NCBI RefSeq assembly: GCF_012070565.1 | Contig: NZ_JAAQRO010000009.1 | Coordinates: 248,001 to 312,000 of the forward strand | DNA length: 64,000 bases | Direction of reading: 5' to 3' | Origin: Anaerosporobacter faecicola | GTDB taxonomy: Bacteria > Bacillota > Clostridia > Lachnospirales > Lachnospiraceae | Part shown: piece by piece, positions 63,158 through 64,000 of the stretch | How positions within the stretch are numbered: position 1 is the first letter of the stretch | Layout of the letters: every line of letters starts with the position of its first letter | Notes under the pieces: generated by a model | Database searches by the model: none | What the model was told of the DNA's origin: nothing | What the model saw: the letters and a program-made list of their open reading frames with translations, nothing else | Position numbers and translations under genes: made by a program

Positions 63158-64000
63158 ATGAAAAGACTCGTTCCACTTGAATGCGAAGCTGAAAAAGTTG
63201 CAGATGCGAATTCTATCTGTCCACTCATCTTTCAGGTACCACCTTGTGAAGGGAGAAAACGTCTAGATCAAGCACAAGATACCCCAATCAATACCTATCC
63301 AGTCTCAACCGAAGTGATCATGGTCAATACTGGAACGTGGGGCAAAGTTAAATTATACTGTGTCACCCCTTGTTGTTATACACAAGCACATCACGTAATC
63401 TACTATATACATGGTGCAGGATGGGTATTTGGTAATTTTCATACTCACTATAAACTCGTCTGTGAGATTGCAAATCGTACAAACTCGATCGTACTTTTTC
63501 CAGAGTACAGTCTATCGCCAGAAGCAAAATACCCAACTGCAATCGAACAGTGTTATTCTATATTAAACAATCTTCCTAACCTTGTATGTCAAATGGGATT
63601 GGAGGTTTCTCTTGAGACATTAACAGTTGCTGGTGACAGCGTAGGGGGTAATATGGCGACTGTAATGACAATCCTATCAAAATATCGAAAAGGCCCCTGC
63701 ATTCATAAGCAACTTTTATTTTATCCTGTAACAAATGCCTGTTTTAATACAAACTCTTACCATGAGTTTGCTACGGATTATTACTTATATCGAGCAGGTA
63801 TGATCTGGTTTTGGAACCAATATACACACTGCCTGAAAGATCGTTATGAGATAACAGCTTCCCCTCTTAGGGCTACCCTTGATCAACTACATGGTCTTCC
63901 TTCTGCTATGATCATTAATGGTGAAGCGGACGTACTTTGTGATGAAGGGCAAGCCTATGCGAGAAAACTTCGAATGGCTGGAGTTGATGTAACTGCTATA
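63158..64000 (+). CDS. Alpha/beta hydrolase of the hormone-sensitive-lipase family (partial)
   Basis: The gene starts at ATG 63158 with TAAGGAGA seven bases before it and is still open at the window end (281 codons visible). The HSL family motifs are present: oxyanion loop HGAGWVFGNFHTH (HGGG-like), nucleophile elbow GDSVGG, and the acidic residue in INGEADVLCDEG; the final catalytic His would lie beyond the window. Such enzymes hydrolyse short acyl esters or acetylated sugars. It has no signal peptide. It lies outside the island. Confidence 0.85.
   Translation, partial: MKRLVPLECEAEKVADANSICPLIFQVPPCEGRKRLDQAQDTPINTYPVSTEVIMVNTGTWGKVKLYCVTPCCYTQAHHVIYYIHGAGWVFGNFHTHYKLVCEIANRTNSIVLFPEYSLSPEAKYPTAIEQCYSILNNLPNLVCQMGLEVSLETLTVAGDSVGGNMATVMTILSKYRKGPCIHKQLLFYPVTNACFNTNSYHEFATDYYLYRAGMIWFWNQYTHCLKDRYEITASPLRATLDQLHGLPSAMIINGEADVLCDEGQAYARKLRMAGVDVTAI

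Overview
The window looks like the chromosome of a low-GC anaerobic Firmicute, most likely a starch-degrading Lachnospiraceae (Lachnoclostridium-like) bacterium. The grounds are the AT-rich DNA, strong AGGAGG ribosome binding sites, GTG and TTG starts, a secreted CGTase with MalEFG and GH13 enzymes, a SatD/DUF3307 pair and a Clostridium/Thermoanaerobacter-type secondary alcohol dehydrogenase. No rRNA, tRNA or CRISPR array was seen.

Region 1 (1-8.9 kb) is ordinary and mixed. It holds the 3' end of a UvrD/HelD-type helicase fused to a GH31-like N-terminal domain, two GNAT acetyltransferases, a GNAT remnant, SatD plus a DUF3307 membrane protein, a zinc-dependent secondary alcohol dehydrogenase, and a GntR/UTRA regulator overlapping deoC.

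Region 2 (8.9-42 kb) is a starch-utilisation locus with a lipopeptide synthetase block inside it. The starch part is malF-malG-malE-GH13-CBM26 in one operon, an intact secreted CGTase divergent from a LacI-family regulator, a second cytoplasmic GH13 enzyme, and a CGTase paralogue with damaged catalytic motifs. Between the last two lie DUF1611 - NRPS1 - NRPS2 - MFS - DUF1611, all on the minus strand. NRPS1 reads acyl-ligase-T-C-A(Asp)-T-C-A(Glu)-T-E. NRPS2 reads C-A(Glu-like)-E-T followed by a terminal Cys/His/Asp domain resembling BtrH-type acyltransferases. The predicted product is a small, very acidic N-acylated tripeptide (acyl-Asp-D-Glu-Glu).

Region 3 (about 43.7-62.9 kb) is an accessory island next to a XerC/D-like gene. 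It carries three overlapping tyrosine-recombinase-like genes (recombinase-in-trio / Tn554-like), a TnpC-like coiled-coil protein, a 1379-residue protein made of about 19 zinc-ribbon repeats, a DGQHR/ParB-like protein, two XRE regulators, two small proteins behind a perfect CIRCE heat-shock operator, and a three-gene operon: SF2 helicase with a nuclease-like tail, a HEPN-type protein, and a protein with a phage-head-like Cys/His motif. That operon is a candidate unrecognised defence system. Both island ends carry copies of AATGTACTTTAT and a shared terminator-containing direct repeat. The window closes inside an HSL-type alpha/beta hydrolase gene.

Working model for the starch locus: CGTase acts outside, the membrane-anchored CBM26 protein holds starch, MalEFG imports oligosaccharides (the ATPase must be encoded elsewhere), and the GH13 enzymes hydrolyse them in the cytoplasm. 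The lipopeptide genes may add a surface-active or metal-binding product; that link is inference from position only.
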